25,661 nucleotides of DNA from DAOMOP01 sp035444405 (lineage in GTDB: Bacteria > Pseudomonadota > Gammaproteobacteria > Burkholderiales > Rhodocyclaceae). Location of the stretch: contig DAOMOP010000036.1 in assembly GCA_035444405.1 (NCBI GenBank), forward strand, positions 1 to 25,661, written 5' to 3'. Positions 1-7,809 of this stretch are shown piece by piece. Both the position numbers and the translations under genes were made by a program. The notes beneath the pieces are model-generated. The model made no database searches and was not told the origin of the DNA. It worked only from the letters and a program-made list of their open reading frames with translations. Numbering within the stretch: the first letter of the stretch is position 1; each line of letters begins with the position of its first letter.

Positions 1-693
1 GGCGAGGTCGCCGTTCTGCTCGTTGCGCAGGTAGGCGACCGCAAAGCGGCGGATCGAGTCGATGTCGTCGGCGTCGCCGCTGCCGGTGGCCACCTGGCCT
101 TCCACCTCCACGCTGCCGCGGTCGAGGAAGGCGCGCGCCACGTTGCGCCGCTCAAGGCACTCGGCGCGCCGGTCGGCGACGTGATCCAGCCGCGCCCGTA
201 CGTGTCGCAGCAAAGCCTCATCGATGCGACGCAGCCGAAGGGGCGGCGCTACTACTGGAAGTCCGAGTACCTGTCGTACCTCGAACCGGCGCTGCTGGCA
301 GGAGCCATCGACCATTTCGAGCGCATGTGCTCGCCGCATTCGGCGATCCTGATCTTTCCGCTCGCCGGGGCTTTGAACGAATTGCCGGCCGACCATTCGC
401 CGATGGGCAACCGCGACGCGCGCTGGGTGCTCAACATCATGGCGGCGTGGGACGATTCGGCCGACGACGCCGCGAACATCGACTGGGCGCGCACGGCATG
501 GCGCGACCTGCGTCGCTTCTCGACCGGTGGAACCTATGTCAATTTCCTGACCGCGGACGAAGGCGACGAGCGCGTCCGCGCGGCCTATGGGGCGAACTAC
601 GCGCGCCTCGCCGAGCTGAAGGCGAAGTGGGATCCGGACAACCTGTTCCGCATCAACAAGAACATCGTCCCGGCGCTGGCGGGCCGCGCATAG
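1..693 (+). CDS. FAD-linked oxidoreductase, berberine-bridge (BBE) type, C-terminal part (5' partial)
   Basis: This is the C-terminal part of an FAD-binding oxidoreductase of the PCMH/BBE family, enzymes that carry covalently or tightly bound flavin and oxidise alcohols, sugars or alkaloid-like substrates. Family-like sequence begins at about base 121 (EEGARHVAPLKALG), followed by PRPYV, the RRYYWKSEYL block, ADHSPMGNRDARW and a typical BBE end, AKWDPDNLFRINKNIVP, before the TAG stop. The frame is open to base 1, so the gene is partial; an internal GTG at 181 is not a credible start because homologous sequence lies upstream of it. Bases 1-115 translate to an Ala/Val/His-rich stretch that does not resemble the family. 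In that stretch the complementary strand has the better codon pattern (see findings), so the true in-family gene may begin at a breakpoint. The substrate cannot be told. Confidence 0.75.
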   Translation, partial: GEVAVLLVAQVGDRKAADRVDVVGVAAAGGHLAFHLHAAAVEEGARHVAPLKALGAPVGDVIQPRPYVSQQSLIDATQPKGRRYYWKSEYLSYLEPALLAGAIDHFERMCSPHSAILIFPLAGALNELPADHSPMGNRDARWVLNIMAAWDDSADDAANIDWARTAWRDLRRFSTGGTYVNFLTADEGDERVRAAYGANYARLAELKAKWDPDNLFRINKNIVPALAGRA

Positions 694-748
694 GCGCTCG
701 GCGCGCCGTTCGCCGGACGAAACCGATGCGTGGCGCCGCGGCTGCGTC

Positions 749-754
749 TATACT
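749..754 (+). promoter_or_regulatory. Candidate -10 element for the methyltransferase gene
   Basis: TATACT lies 35 bp upstream of the ATG at 790, in a short AT-richer patch between the upstream stop codon and the gene. A -35 is not clear. Its position favours the ATG at 790 over the in-frame GTG at 730, which would lie upstream of the transcript start. Confidence 0.4.
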
Positions 755-789
755 CCGCGGCCCGCCCATATCCACCAGCCCCCGACCTG

Positions 790-1971
790 ATGAACCATCG
801 CGAACGCCTGCTCGCCCTGCAGTCGCTCCTCGACGCGCATCGGGCGATGTGGCGGCCGCAACCGTTTCATGTGCGCCGGCCCGCATGGTGCGATGAGTGG
901 CCGGCGCTCGATGCCGCGCTGCGCGCGCTCGACGACGCGACACTGGCGCGCTTCACCGAAGATCCGGCGGCCGCCCAGGCGTGGCTTGCGCCGCAGCTGC
1001 CGGTCCTCGCGACGCTCGCGTCCCTGTGCGACCTCCCGCCGCTCGAACCCCGTCCGCTGCCGCCGTGCGATGTGCGCTTCGACGGGTCGATTCCCGGGCG
1101 CAAGCGCGCGCAGATCGAAGCCTTCGTCGCCCACGGGCCGGCGGCGCGCGCGCCGCTGGTCGAGTGGTGCGCCGGCAAGGGGCACCTGGGGCGGCGTTAT
1201 GCGCTCGCCGACGACGTGCCGGTCAGCGCGCTCGAGATCGATCCGGCGCTGTGCGAGGAGGGCGTGCGACTGGCCGCGCGCACCGGCGTCGCGCAGACGG
1301 TCATCTGTACCGATGTACTGGACGGGCCGCCGCGGCCGCGCGTGCATGGGCGCAGCGTGGTCGCGCTGCACGCATGCGGCGAGCTGCACCGCACGCTGGT
1401 GCGCAGCGCGGCCCGCGATGGCGCGTCGAGCTATCAGATCGCGCCGTGCTGTTATCACCTCGGCGTGCATGAGCACTATCGCCCGCTGAGCCGCGACGCC
1501 GACCTGGTACTCGACGCGGCCGCACTGCGTCTGGCGGTGACCGAAACGGTGACGGCGCCGCGTGGCGCGCGGCATCGGCTCGCCCGCGACCAGGCATGGA
1601 AGCTCGGCTTCATCGCACTGCGCGACGCGCTCGAGGGCGAGGCGCTGCGGCCGTTCAAACCCGTGCCGGCGCGCTGGCTGTCCGGCGAATTCGCCGACTT
1701 CTGCCGCGCGCTGGCGCAGCGCGAGGGCCTGCGCCTGCCCGACAGGGTCGACTGGGCGCACTGGCTTGCGGTCGGCGAGCGTCGCCGTGACGTGGTGCGC
1801 CGGCTCGAGCTCGTCCGTCATGCGTTTCGCCGGGCGCTCGAGATCTGGCTGGTCACCGATCTCGCCTGCGGCCTCGTGGAGGCGGGCTTCGCGGTGCGGC
1901 TCGGCACCTTCTGCGCGCGCTCGCTGACGCCGCGCAACGTCCTCGTGCTGGCGGAGCGAAGGCACGCCTAA
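790..1971 (+). CDS. SAM-dependent methyltransferase, Methyltransf_32-like
   Basis: This is a 393-aa cytosolic protein with a class I methyltransferase core. The SAM-binding motif I appears as EWCAGKGHLGR (residues 125-135), followed by an acidic residue at the end of strand 2 (SALEID). A HACGELH motif (194-200) and a double-Cys APCCYH motif (218-223) follow. This set of motifs is typical of the Methyltransf_32 family (the GSTCD/METTL25 type), whose bacterial members are mostly uncharacterised. The first ~110 residues are helical and rich in Arg and Leu. The ATG at 790 is chosen because a TATACT box sits 35 bp upstream and the N-terminus fits there; an in-frame GTG at 730 would add 20 unlikely residues. 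No strong ribosome-binding site is visible. The substrate is unknown (RNA, protein or small molecule). It stands alone between unrelated neighbours. Confidence 0.8.
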   Translation: MNHRERLLALQSLLDAHRAMWRPQPFHVRRPAWCDEWPALDAALRALDDATLARFTEDPAAAQAWLAPQLPVLATLASLCDLPPLEPRPLPPCDVRFDGSIPGRKRAQIEAFVAHGPAARAPLVEWCAGKGHLGRRYALADDVPVSALEIDPALCEEGVRLAARTGVAQTVICTDVLDGPPRPRVHGRSVVALHACGELHRTLVRSAARDGASSYQIAPCCYHLGVHEHYRPLSRDADLVLDAAALRLAVTETVTAPRGARHRLARDQAWKLGFIALRDALEGEALRPFKPVPARWLSGEFADFCRALAQREGLRLPDRVDWAHWLAVGERRRDVVRRLELVRHAFRRALEIWLVTDLACGLVEAGFAVRLGTFCARSLTPRNVLVLAERRHA

Positions 1972-1988
1972 CGGGGCGTTGCCCCCGT
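1971..1988 (+). terminator. Possible hairpin at the end of the methyltransferase gene
   Basis: ACGGGG and CCCCGT form a perfect 6-bp stem around a 6-nt loop, starting at the last base of the TAA stop. There is no T-run after it, so intrinsic termination is uncertain. The following ~200 bp up to the PAP2 gene hold no gene I can support. Confidence 0.3.
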
Positions 1989-2187
1989 CACCTCCGGTTT
2001 CCATCGGTACGCCAGCGCCGGTGCCGTTTCGGAAACTAGTGCGACGGGTGGCAGTCTCTCGATATCCCGAGCCGAACAATCGTGCGCTGATGGACGTCGC
2101 GACCTTCCTCGCCCCGTTGATCGCAACCGTGTGCGCTGACGCGAGGCGCGGCGTGCACAGCTCTCGTCGACACGGCGGGTGGGTCGG

Positions 2188-2844
2188 ATGAGGGGGGGCT
2201 GGGCGCTGCAGCGGCGGACCTCCGCGCTGGCGGTGGCGATGGTGGCTGCGAGCCTGCTGCTGGCGGTGACCGGCCTGGTCGCGGGCGGACGCGCGGCCGG
2301 CCCGGATCAGTGGCTGCTTGCGCGCGTTGCCGAGCTGCAGCAGCCGGCGCTTGGCCTGTTCTTCCGCGTGGCGACCTGGGCGGGTTCGTTCTATCTCCTT
2401 GGTCCGGCCGTGCTGATGGGGATGCTGTACCTGAACGCGCGGCGCGAGCGCTCGGCAGCCCTGGTCGTGGGCACAGGCTTCTACGGTGCGGCGCTGGCGA
2501 CCTTCGTGTTCAAGCGTGTGCTCGACCGTGAGCGCCCGGTGGCGCTCGACGCCGCCGTCGGCGTGCTGCCTCCGGATCCCGCCTTCCCCAGTGCTCACGC
2601 CACGCACGCGGTGGCGCTCGCCTTGTGCCTGTGGTGGCTGGCGCGGCGCTATCGGCCGCGGCAGCAGATGCTGGTGGCGCTGACGGCCGGCAGTGCGGCG
2701 CTGGTGGTGGCGTTGTCGCGGCTGTACCTGCAGGTTCACTGGCCCAGCGATGTGGCGGCCGGTGCCCTGGTGGCGCTGGGCTGGTGTGCCCTGGTCGCCG
2801 CGCTGGCCGAATCACGCTCTGGATCGGGAGGGAGATCGACGTGA
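2188..2844 (+). CDS. PAP2-family membrane phosphatase
   Basis: This is a 218-aa integral membrane protein of the type 2 phosphatidic acid phosphatase family, which dephosphorylates lipid phosphates such as phosphatidic acid, PG-phosphate or undecaprenyl pyrophosphate at the outer face of the inner membrane. All three signature motifs are present: KRVLDRERP (109-117, K-x6-RP), PSAH (134-137) and SRLYLQVHWPSD (177-188, SR-x5-H-x3-D). The catalytic His residues are therefore intact. About six hydrophobic segments flank them. The ATG at 2188 follows a G-rich stretch (GGTGGG); an in-frame GTG at 2179 is the alternative. The stop codon overlaps the next gene's GTG by 4 nt, so it is very likely co-translated with the lipid kinase that follows, which performs the opposite reaction. 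The exact lipid cannot be decided from sequence. Confidence 0.88.
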   Translation: MRGGWALQRRTSALAVAMVAASLLLAVTGLVAGGRAAGPDQWLLARVAELQQPALGLFFRVATWAGSFYLLGPAVLMGMLYLNARRERSAALVVGTGFYGAALATFVFKRVLDRERPVALDAAVGVLPPDPAFPSAHATHAVALALCLWWLARRYRPRQQMLVALTAGSAALVVALSRLYLQVHWPSDVAAGALVALGWCALVAALAESRSGSGGRST

Positions 2845-3242
2845 GAAACAAGTTCCTGCAAAGCGGTGAGCCGGGCTATCACCCGCTGCGCAAGCTGCGC
2901 ATCGTCTTCGCCGGGCTGCGCTGCGCGGTGCTGAACGATTTCAGCGTGTTGTACAAGCTGGTGCTGTCGGTGCCGGTGCTCGTGCTGTCGCTGTGGCTGC
3001 ATCCGTGGGTCGATACCGCCGTGATCCTGCTCGCGACCGGCATCGCGCTGGCGGCCGAGCTCTTCAATACCGCGATCGAGGCGCTGTGCGATTTCGTCGA
3101 GTCGCGGCACAACGAGAAGATCCGCATGATCAAGGACATCGCCGCCGCGGCCGCCGGCATCGCGATCCTCGCCTGGGCGATCGTCATGATCGCCCAGATC
3201 ATCGGCCTGTGGCCGCTGCTGATGCACTGGTGGGGCCTTTGA
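2841..3242 (+). CDS. dgkA: Diacylglycerol/undecaprenol kinase, DgkA family
   Basis: This is a 133-aa inner-membrane kinase of the DgkA family, which phosphorylates diacylglycerol (recycling it to phosphatidic acid) or undecaprenol. The family signature AELFNTAIEALCD (72-84) supplies the catalytic Glu and Asn, and IKDIAAAAAG (97-106) supplies the Lys-Asp pair used for Mg-ATP binding. There are three hydrophobic helices, and the length is typical. The start is a GTG at 2841 preceded by a good GGGAGG ribosome-binding site; it overlaps the TGA of the PAP2 gene as GTGA. An upstream in-frame extension exists but would lie inside the PAP2 gene. The kinase/phosphatase pairing points to lipid-carrier or phospholipid-headgroup recycling. 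The 174 bp after the stop, facing a convergent gene, hold no clear terminator. Confidence 0.9.
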   Translation: MRNKFLQSGEPGYHPLRKLRIVFAGLRCAVLNDFSVLYKLVLSVPVLVLSLWLHPWVDTAVILLATGIALAAELFNTAIEALCDFVESRHNEKIRMIKDIAAAAAGIAILAWAIVMIAQIIGLWPLLMHWWGL

Positions 3243-3416
3243 ATCGACGCGGCGGCCGGGCAGCGGCGGGCACGACCCCGGGCAAGGCGGACGTGCCATG
3301 CCTGCCGGCGCAAGCAGCTGCACGAAGCGGGCACGACACGGTGCGAGTCGGCGTGCGATGCGCTGGCGTCGGTGCGGGCCGGCGCATCGCCGCCGGCGGC
3401 AGCATGGCGCTGCCGT

Positions 3417-3707
3417 TCAGGACCCGGCGGGCTCTGCGTGGCGCGGGTGCCCGACGCCGTACATCGCGAGGATCCGGTTGAAGCGCGCGCGATGCGAGCG
3501 CGGGTCGTAGCGCGCGAAGCGCTGCTCCTGCCGCGGGCGCAGCGCCGGCGGCAGCGCGGCGAGGATGCGCGTGCGCTCGTCGACGATATGACGGCACATG
3601 GTATCGGTCACGAACGCAAAGGCGACGGGCTCGTAAAGCCCGTCCTCCTGGCGCAGGTGAAAGCGTGGTTCGACGGTCCGGGCGGTTTCGGTCAGGTGAT
3701 CGTTCAT
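3417..3707 (-). CDS. Hypothetical protein, 96 aa
   Basis: I do not recognise this family. The minus-strand frame has the strong G/C third-position bias of neighbouring genes, a clear ATG at 3707 and a TGA at 3417-3419, so I believe it is a real gene. The protein has no signal peptide or membrane segment. It is acidic in the first half and Arg-rich in the second (ALRPRQEQRFARYDPRSHRA), and it contains a single Cys. The predicted secondary structure looks mostly helical. The frame continues upstream of the ATG, but that part is low-complexity and lies opposite a region without coding character. The -10-like TATAGAT just upstream on the minus strand is weak support for a promoter. It is convergent with the lipid kinase gene, so it is its own transcription unit. 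Confidence 0.6.
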   Translation of the reverse strand: MNDHLTETARTVEPRFHLRQEDGLYEPVAFAFVTDTMCRHIVDERTRILAALPPALRPRQEQRFARYDPRSHRARFNRILAMYGVGHPRHAEPAGS

Positions 3708-3989
3708 GCTTGTTCTTTGCAGGTTGGTGTCGAGATCGTATCTATACGCCGGAAAGATGACAGAGACGTTGAAATCGCCGTCCCCCGGCATATCGCTGTT
3801 CCTATCGACCCTATCCGGCCCGAAAAGATTCCCGCCACCTCGAAGCGCATGTGCAGCGTCGGTGCCAAGGTGCTGCGGACCATGCCCTGCGGTCCGCGCG
3901 AGCGGCGGCCGTGGCGCCGCATGGGCGCTGCAGGCCGGGGGCTGGTACAGTCGGGTTTTTCCGAACGTGTCTTGCGACGCCCACCACCG

Positions 3990-4238
3990 ATGTCGACGAT
4001 CGCTAGTGCGGGCACTGTCACGGTGCCCGAAACGGGTCATGGCTGTCTCGTGTTCAGGGGCAGCCAGCTGCTGCTGACCGACGCGGGCGCCGTCACCGAC
4101 GACATCGTGCGCGCGGTCGACGAGCTCGAGGATGTGCGTTTTTTCGACGTCGATGCGCGCCCGGCGGTGCTGCCGATGAAGTACACGATGGCGAGCCTGC
4201 TGCTCGAGGATTTCCGCGCGCGCCACCGGCGCCGGTGA
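3990..4238 (+). CDS. Hypothetical protein, 82 aa
   Basis: I do not recognise this family. The ATG at 3990 lies 39 bp downstream of a TACAGT box (3946-3951), which sits in the only AT-richer spot of the preceding intergenic region. Third positions are strongly G/C. The protein reads as alternating strands and helices (GCLVFRGSQLLLTDAG, then an acidic DELEDVRFFDVDARP) and ends in a basic RARHRRR tail. It has no signal peptide, membrane helix or Cys cluster beyond one Cys. It is divergent from the 96-aa gene and ~125 bp upstream of the amino-acid dehydrogenase. No ribosome-binding site is obvious. A regulatory or structural role cannot be inferred. Confidence 0.55.
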   Translation: MSTIASAGTVTVPETGHGCLVFRGSQLLLTDAGAVTDDIVRAVDELEDVRFFDVDARPAVLPMKYTMASLLLEDFRARHRRR

Positions 4239-4292
4239 GTTTCATGCTCGACGGCGCGCCGCACGGGCGCTGCGCGATGGCGCATGCTTGGG

Positions 4293-4298
4293 TATCAT
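4293..4298 (+). promoter_or_regulatory. Candidate -10 element for the amino-acid dehydrogenase gene
   Basis: TATCAT lies in GGGTATCATCG, 66 bp upstream of the GTG start at 4364. No convincing -35 is present. The same GGTATCAT string precedes the 70-aa minus-strand gene at 11858-11863. Confidence 0.35.
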
Positions 4299-4363
4299 CG
4301 ACGGACCGGGCGTGCGCTTCGGCACTTGCCGCAACGGGGCCCTGGCAATCGGGAGGACTGACG

Positions 4364-5470
4364 GTGACGGATGCATTTGCTCTGGCCGACGAACTGGGTC
4401 CCGAGAAGGTCCTGCACATGCACGATGCGGCGACCGGGCTGCGGGCGATTCTGGTGGTCGACAACGTGGCTGCGGGGCCGGCGATCGGCGGCACGCGCAT
4501 GGCGCCCGATGTCGGCCTCGACGAGTGCTTTCGCCTGGCGCGTGCGATGACGCTCAAGAATGCCGCCGCGTCGCTGCCGCACGGCGGCGCGAAGGCGGTG
4601 ATCGTCGCCGATCCCAGGATGCCGCCCGACGACAAGGAGCGCCTCATGCGCGCCTACGCGTATGCGCTCAGGGATGTCCGCGACTACATCGTCGGGCCGG
4701 ACATGGGCACCGACGAGAGCGCCATGGCATGGGTGCACGACGTGACCGGGCGTGCCGTCGGACTGCCGCGCGAGCTCGGGGGTATTCCGCTCGATCAGAT
4801 CGGCGCGACCGGCTTCGGTCTCGCCGTCGCGCTCGATGAGGCACAAGCGTTTGGCGGTTTTTCGGTCGCCGGGGCGCGCATTGCGGTGCAGGGCTTCGGC
4901 GCAGTCGGTGCGAATGCGGCACGGTTTCTCGCCGAGCGTGGTGCGATACTGGTCGCGGCGGCCGATTCGGCCGGCACGATATGCAATCCCGGCGGGCTCG
5001 ACGTCGCCGCGCTGCTCGAGTGGAAACGGGCTGGCGGCGCGCTGGCCGCGTTTGCCGGCGGCCAAGGGCGGGCCCGCGACGCGATCATCGACGTCGATTG
5101 CGACATCTGGATCCCGGCCGCACGCCCCGATGTGCTCCACGCGGGCAACGTCGATCGGCTGCGCGCACGCGTCGTCGCCGAAGGCGCGAACATTCCGGTG
5201 ACCGAAGCGGCCGAGCGCCGACTGGCCGAGCGCGGCGTGCTCGTGCTGCCCGATTTCATCGTCAATGCCGGCGGCGTCATCTGTGCCGCGGTCGAGTATC
5301 GAGGCGGCAGCCAGGGCGAGGCCTTTGCCAGCATCGAGGACCGGATCCGCTTCAACGTCGGCGAGGTTCTGCGGCGCGTACGGACCGATGCGCTGCTGCC
5401 GCGCACGGCTGCGGCCGCGATGGCGGGCGAGCGGGTGCGGACCGCGATGCGCTTTCGACGCACCTGGTGA
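4364..5470 (+). CDS. Leu/Phe/Val/Glu-type amino-acid dehydrogenase
   Basis: This is a 368-aa cytosolic NAD(P)-dependent dehydrogenase of the Glu/Leu/Phe/Val superfamily, which oxidatively deaminates an amino acid to its 2-oxo acid or runs the reverse amination. The N-terminal dimerisation and substrate domain has TLKNA (Lys65, substrate carboxylate) and PHGGAK (catalytic Lys77), then GPDMGTDE with the conserved catalytic Asp113. The C-terminal Rossmann fold begins at VQGFGAVG (175-182). FIVNAGGVICA near the end is also typical. The length matches leucine dehydrogenases (~365 aa) better than glutamate dehydrogenases (~420-450 aa), so branched-chain or aromatic amino acids are the likely substrates. 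The start is the GTG at 4364 because GGGAGG sits 7 nt upstream (4351-4356). It appears monocistronic; the ~205 bp downstream hold a promoter-like and a hairpin element. Confidence 0.88.
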   Translation: MTDAFALADELGPEKVLHMHDAATGLRAILVVDNVAAGPAIGGTRMAPDVGLDECFRLARAMTLKNAAASLPHGGAKAVIVADPRMPPDDKERLMRAYAYALRDVRDYIVGPDMGTDESAMAWVHDVTGRAVGLPRELGGIPLDQIGATGFGLAVALDEAQAFGGFSVAGARIAVQGFGAVGANAARFLAERGAILVAAADSAGTICNPGGLDVAALLEWKRAGGALAAFAGGQGRARDAIIDVDCDIWIPAARPDVLHAGNVDRLRARVVAEGANIPVTEAAERRLAERGVLVLPDFIVNAGGVICAAVEYRGGSQGEAFASIEDRIRFNVGEVLRRVRTDALLPRTAAAAMAGERVRTAMRFRRTW

Positions 5471-5546
5471 ATCGCTGCTGCGCGTGAACGCCAGCGCCTG
5501 CGTGTGCCGCCCGCCGCGGCATCGGGCACGGATGTCTTGGGCCGGA

Positions 5547-5576
5547 TTGAACTGAATCCAGATTCTGGCGTTAAAC
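5547..5576 (+). promoter_or_regulatory. Candidate promoter with a dyad operator in the spacer
   Basis: TTGAAC (5547-5552) and TTAAAC (5571-5576) are spaced by 18 bp in a conspicuously AT-rich block. The spacer holds a perfect dyad, GAATC-CA-GATTC (5554-5565), partly overlapping a second one (CCAGA-T-TCTGG). It would start the mRNA of the TonB receptor operon about 90 bp before the ATG at 5676. A TATCGT string at about 5645 is an alternative, closer -10. Confidence 0.4.
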
Positions 5577-5591
5577 TGCGCGGGTTTGCCG

Positions 5592-5612
5592 TCCCGAGGC
5601 GCGCCCTCGGGA
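5592..5612 (+). terminator. Stem-loop in the dehydrogenase-TonB receptor intergenic region
   Basis: TCCCGAG (5592-5598) and CTCGGGA (5606-5612) form a perfect 7-bp stem around a 7-nt GC loop. There is no T-tract. It could be a Rho-independent-like end of the dehydrogenase transcript or, if the promoter at 5547-5576 is used, a structured leader element of the receptor operon. Confidence 0.35.
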
Positions 5613-5675
5613 TCCCTTGGACATATGCCTTCACGGCCGCCGCGGTATCGTGGCCGCATTCGGGGTGCTCGACCA

Positions 5676-7784
5676 ATGCCGCTGAACCTGTCGCGATGCT
5701 CGCCACCGCCGCTGGCCGAACCGACCCGCAGCGACCCGGCCGGGCTGCGATTTTCCCACCGACCGCTGCACGCCGCCGCCGCATCGCTGGTGCTCGCCGC
5801 CTCGGCAGCCCATGCGGATGGCGACTGGTACTTCGACGAGCTGCCGATCGTCGCCTCGATCAGCCGGCTGCCGCAGCGCCAGGCCGATGCGCCATCGAGC
5901 GTGACCGTGATCGACCGCGAGACCATCAAGGCGTCCGGCGTGCGTTCGCTCAGCGATGTGTTCCGGCTGGTGCCGGGCTTCCAGACCTTCGCGAGCAGCG
6001 ATGTGGCGGCACGCGTGACCTACCACGGTGTCACCGACGAGGATTTCTCGCCGCGTGTGCAGGTGCTCGTCGATGGCCGCTCGCTGCACTCGCCACTGTT
6101 CCTGAACGGGATGAACTGGGCGCTGGTCCCGGTCGCGCTCGAAGACATCGAGCGCATCGAGGTCGTGCGCGGTTCGAACACGGTCTCCTACGGCTCGAAT
6201 GCGTTTCTCGGCGTCATCAACATCATCACCGTCGATCCGGCCCTGGTCCGCGGCGTCTCGGTCGCGGTCAATCGCGGCAACCAGAAGGTGCGCGACCACA
6301 CCCTGCGCGCCGGACGGGCGCTCGGCGAGCACGGCAACCTCCGCCTGACCTACCAGCAGCTCGGTGACGACGGCCTCGACCACACGCATCCGCGCAGCGG
6401 TGATCGCGACTGGCGCGATCGCAATCTCGCGCGGCTGCTCGACGTGGCGGCGAACTATCAGCTCGGCGTCCACGATCTGCTGGAACTGTCGCTCGGCAGG
6501 GTCGAGGGCGAGCGCCTGACCGGTCGCCTGGACGACGAAACCTGGCTGCCGAAAGCGACGGATCCGCTGCGCGAGCTCGAAGAGACTTCGACCTGGCTGC
6601 AGTTGCGCTGGCTGCACACGCTGTCGGAGACCGCCGACTTCTCGCTGCGCTACACGTACGGCGAGGACACGGGTGACGCCGCCTTCGTCGATGCGAGGCG
6701 GCCGCCCGGATTCGAGCGCGTCAACGAGCAGGGCGATCGCGGCACGCGTCACGAGATCGAGGCGGTCAATACGCTGCTGCCCGCCGCGAACACGCGCCTC
6801 GCCTGGGGGGCGAGCTGGCGTGCCGACGCGCTGCACTCGGACACCATGCTGCGTGGCAAGGGCAGCGTCAGTCGTGATGTCGGGCGTGTCTTCGTGAACA
6901 CCGAGTGGAAGCCGCAGCCGTGGTTCACCGGCAATCTCGGTCTCTCTCATGAATACGACTCGCTTGCCGGCAGCCATTTCGCACCGCGCGGCAGCGCCGC
7001 GTTCCACCTGACGCCGCGCGACACGGTGCGCGTCGGCTTCGCGCGTGCCTGGCGCAGCGCGACGACGCTCGACTACCGCGCCAACCTGCTGGCGACGCCG
7101 ACCTACGCCGACTGGGTCGGCAACCGCGAGCTGCCGGCCGAGCGCCTGGACAGCTGGGAACTCGCCTACCTCGGCGACTGGCGGCGATGGCGGATGAACC
7201 TCGACGTGCGCGTGTTTCGCGAGCAGCTGCACGACCGGTCGATTGCCAGGATCCGCACCGGCGAGCAGCCGCCGGGGCTCGAGAACGCCCCCTACACGGT
7301 CGAGCCGGTCCAGGACATCCGCATCCGCGGCTACGAGTTCCAGTGGAAGTGGCGGCCGCTCGAGAACACGCGCATCACCGTCGGCCATGCCGACATCCGC
7401 ATCTCGAGCCGCAACACCGCCAACGGCCGGCGGCTCGCCGCCGATCCGGCGAGCAACTTCTCCAGGAGCCAGGCGCGCTACGTCGCGCTCGCGGAGAACT
7501 CCGCGCCGCGCCGCGCGACCTCGCTGATGCTGATGCAGCGGCTGCCGTTGGGCATCGATCTGTCCCTGGTGCATTTACGGGTCGGCAAGATGAAGTGGAC
7601 GCGCAACACCGATGTCGAGGCCTACGACCGCACCGATGTGCGCATCGCCTACCCGTTCGGTCTGGGTACGCAGCGCGGCGAGATCGCCTATACGGTGCAG
7701 TCGCTCGACGGGGCTCATAGCGAGCAGCGCGAGGAGCGCACGGTCGAGCGCCGGCACTGGGTGTCGCTGCGCCTGGATTTCTGA
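5676..7784 (+). CDS. TonB-dependent outer-membrane receptor
   Basis: This is a 702-aa outer-membrane beta-barrel receptor that would import a ligand with energy from TonB-ExbBD. After a ~25-residue polar N-terminus there is a hydrophobic signal segment ending in AAHA, then a TonB-box-like DELPIVASIS. The plug domain follows (SSVTVIDRETIKASGVRSL, then LVPGFQTF, then IERIEVVRGSNTVSYGSNAFLGVINIIT), and the barrel ends in the usual C-terminal Phe (LRLDF). The ATG at 5676 is preferred over 5586 because promoter-like and hairpin elements lie between them; even so, the signal peptide starts unusually late. The ligand is unknown, and no siderophore or cobalamin hallmark is seen. It is followed 25 bp later by a periplasmic binding protein and then by c-di-GMP enzymes, so a sensing role besides uptake is plausible (inference). 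Confidence 0.9.
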   Translation: MPLNLSRCSPPPLAEPTRSDPAGLRFSHRPLHAAAASLVLAASAAHADGDWYFDELPIVASISRLPQRQADAPSSVTVIDRETIKASGVRSLSDVFRLVPGFQTFASSDVAARVTYHGVTDEDFSPRVQVLVDGRSLHSPLFLNGMNWALVPVALEDIERIEVVRGSNTVSYGSNAFLGVINIITVDPALVRGVSVAVNRGNQKVRDHTLRAGRALGEHGNLRLTYQQLGDDGLDHTHPRSGDRDWRDRNLARLLDVAANYQLGVHDLLELSLGRVEGERLTGRLDDETWLPKATDPLRELEETSTWLQLRWLHTLSETADFSLRYTYGEDTGDAAFVDARRPPGFERVNEQGDRGTRHEIEAVNTLLPAANTRLAWGASWRADALHSDTMLRGKGSVSRDVGRVFVNTEWKPQPWFTGNLGLSHEYDSLAGSHFAPRGSAAFHLTPRDTVRVGFARAWRSATTLDYRANLLATPTYADWVGNRELPAERLDSWELAYLGDWRRWRMNLDVRVFREQLHDRSIARIRTGEQPPGLENAPYTVEPVQDIRIRGYEFQWKWRPLENTRITVGHADIRISSRNTANGRRLAADPASNFSRSQARYVALAENSAPRRATSLMLMQRLPLGIDLSLVHLRVGKMKWTRNTDVEAYDRTDVRIAYPFGLGTQRGEIAYTVQSLDGAHSEQREERTVERRHWVSLRLDF

Positions 7785-7809
7785 GCCACCGACAGCGCGG
7801 CCGATCACG

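Noticed and set aside
1979..2191. 70-codon plus-strand frame between the methyltransferase and PAP2 genes
   Set aside because: It has weak codon bias, starts inside a hairpin, lacks a ribosome-binding site and shows no family resemblance.
748..2739. Long open frame on the minus strand (663 codons)
   Set aside because: It lies antisense to the methyltransferase and PAP2 genes, is rich in Arg, Gln and His, has no domain, and is the usual GC-rich shadow.
4295..5929. Minus-strand open frame of 544 codons opposite the dehydrogenase
   Set aside because: It is an antisense shadow; the plus strand has intact catalytic motifs and a ribosome-binding site.
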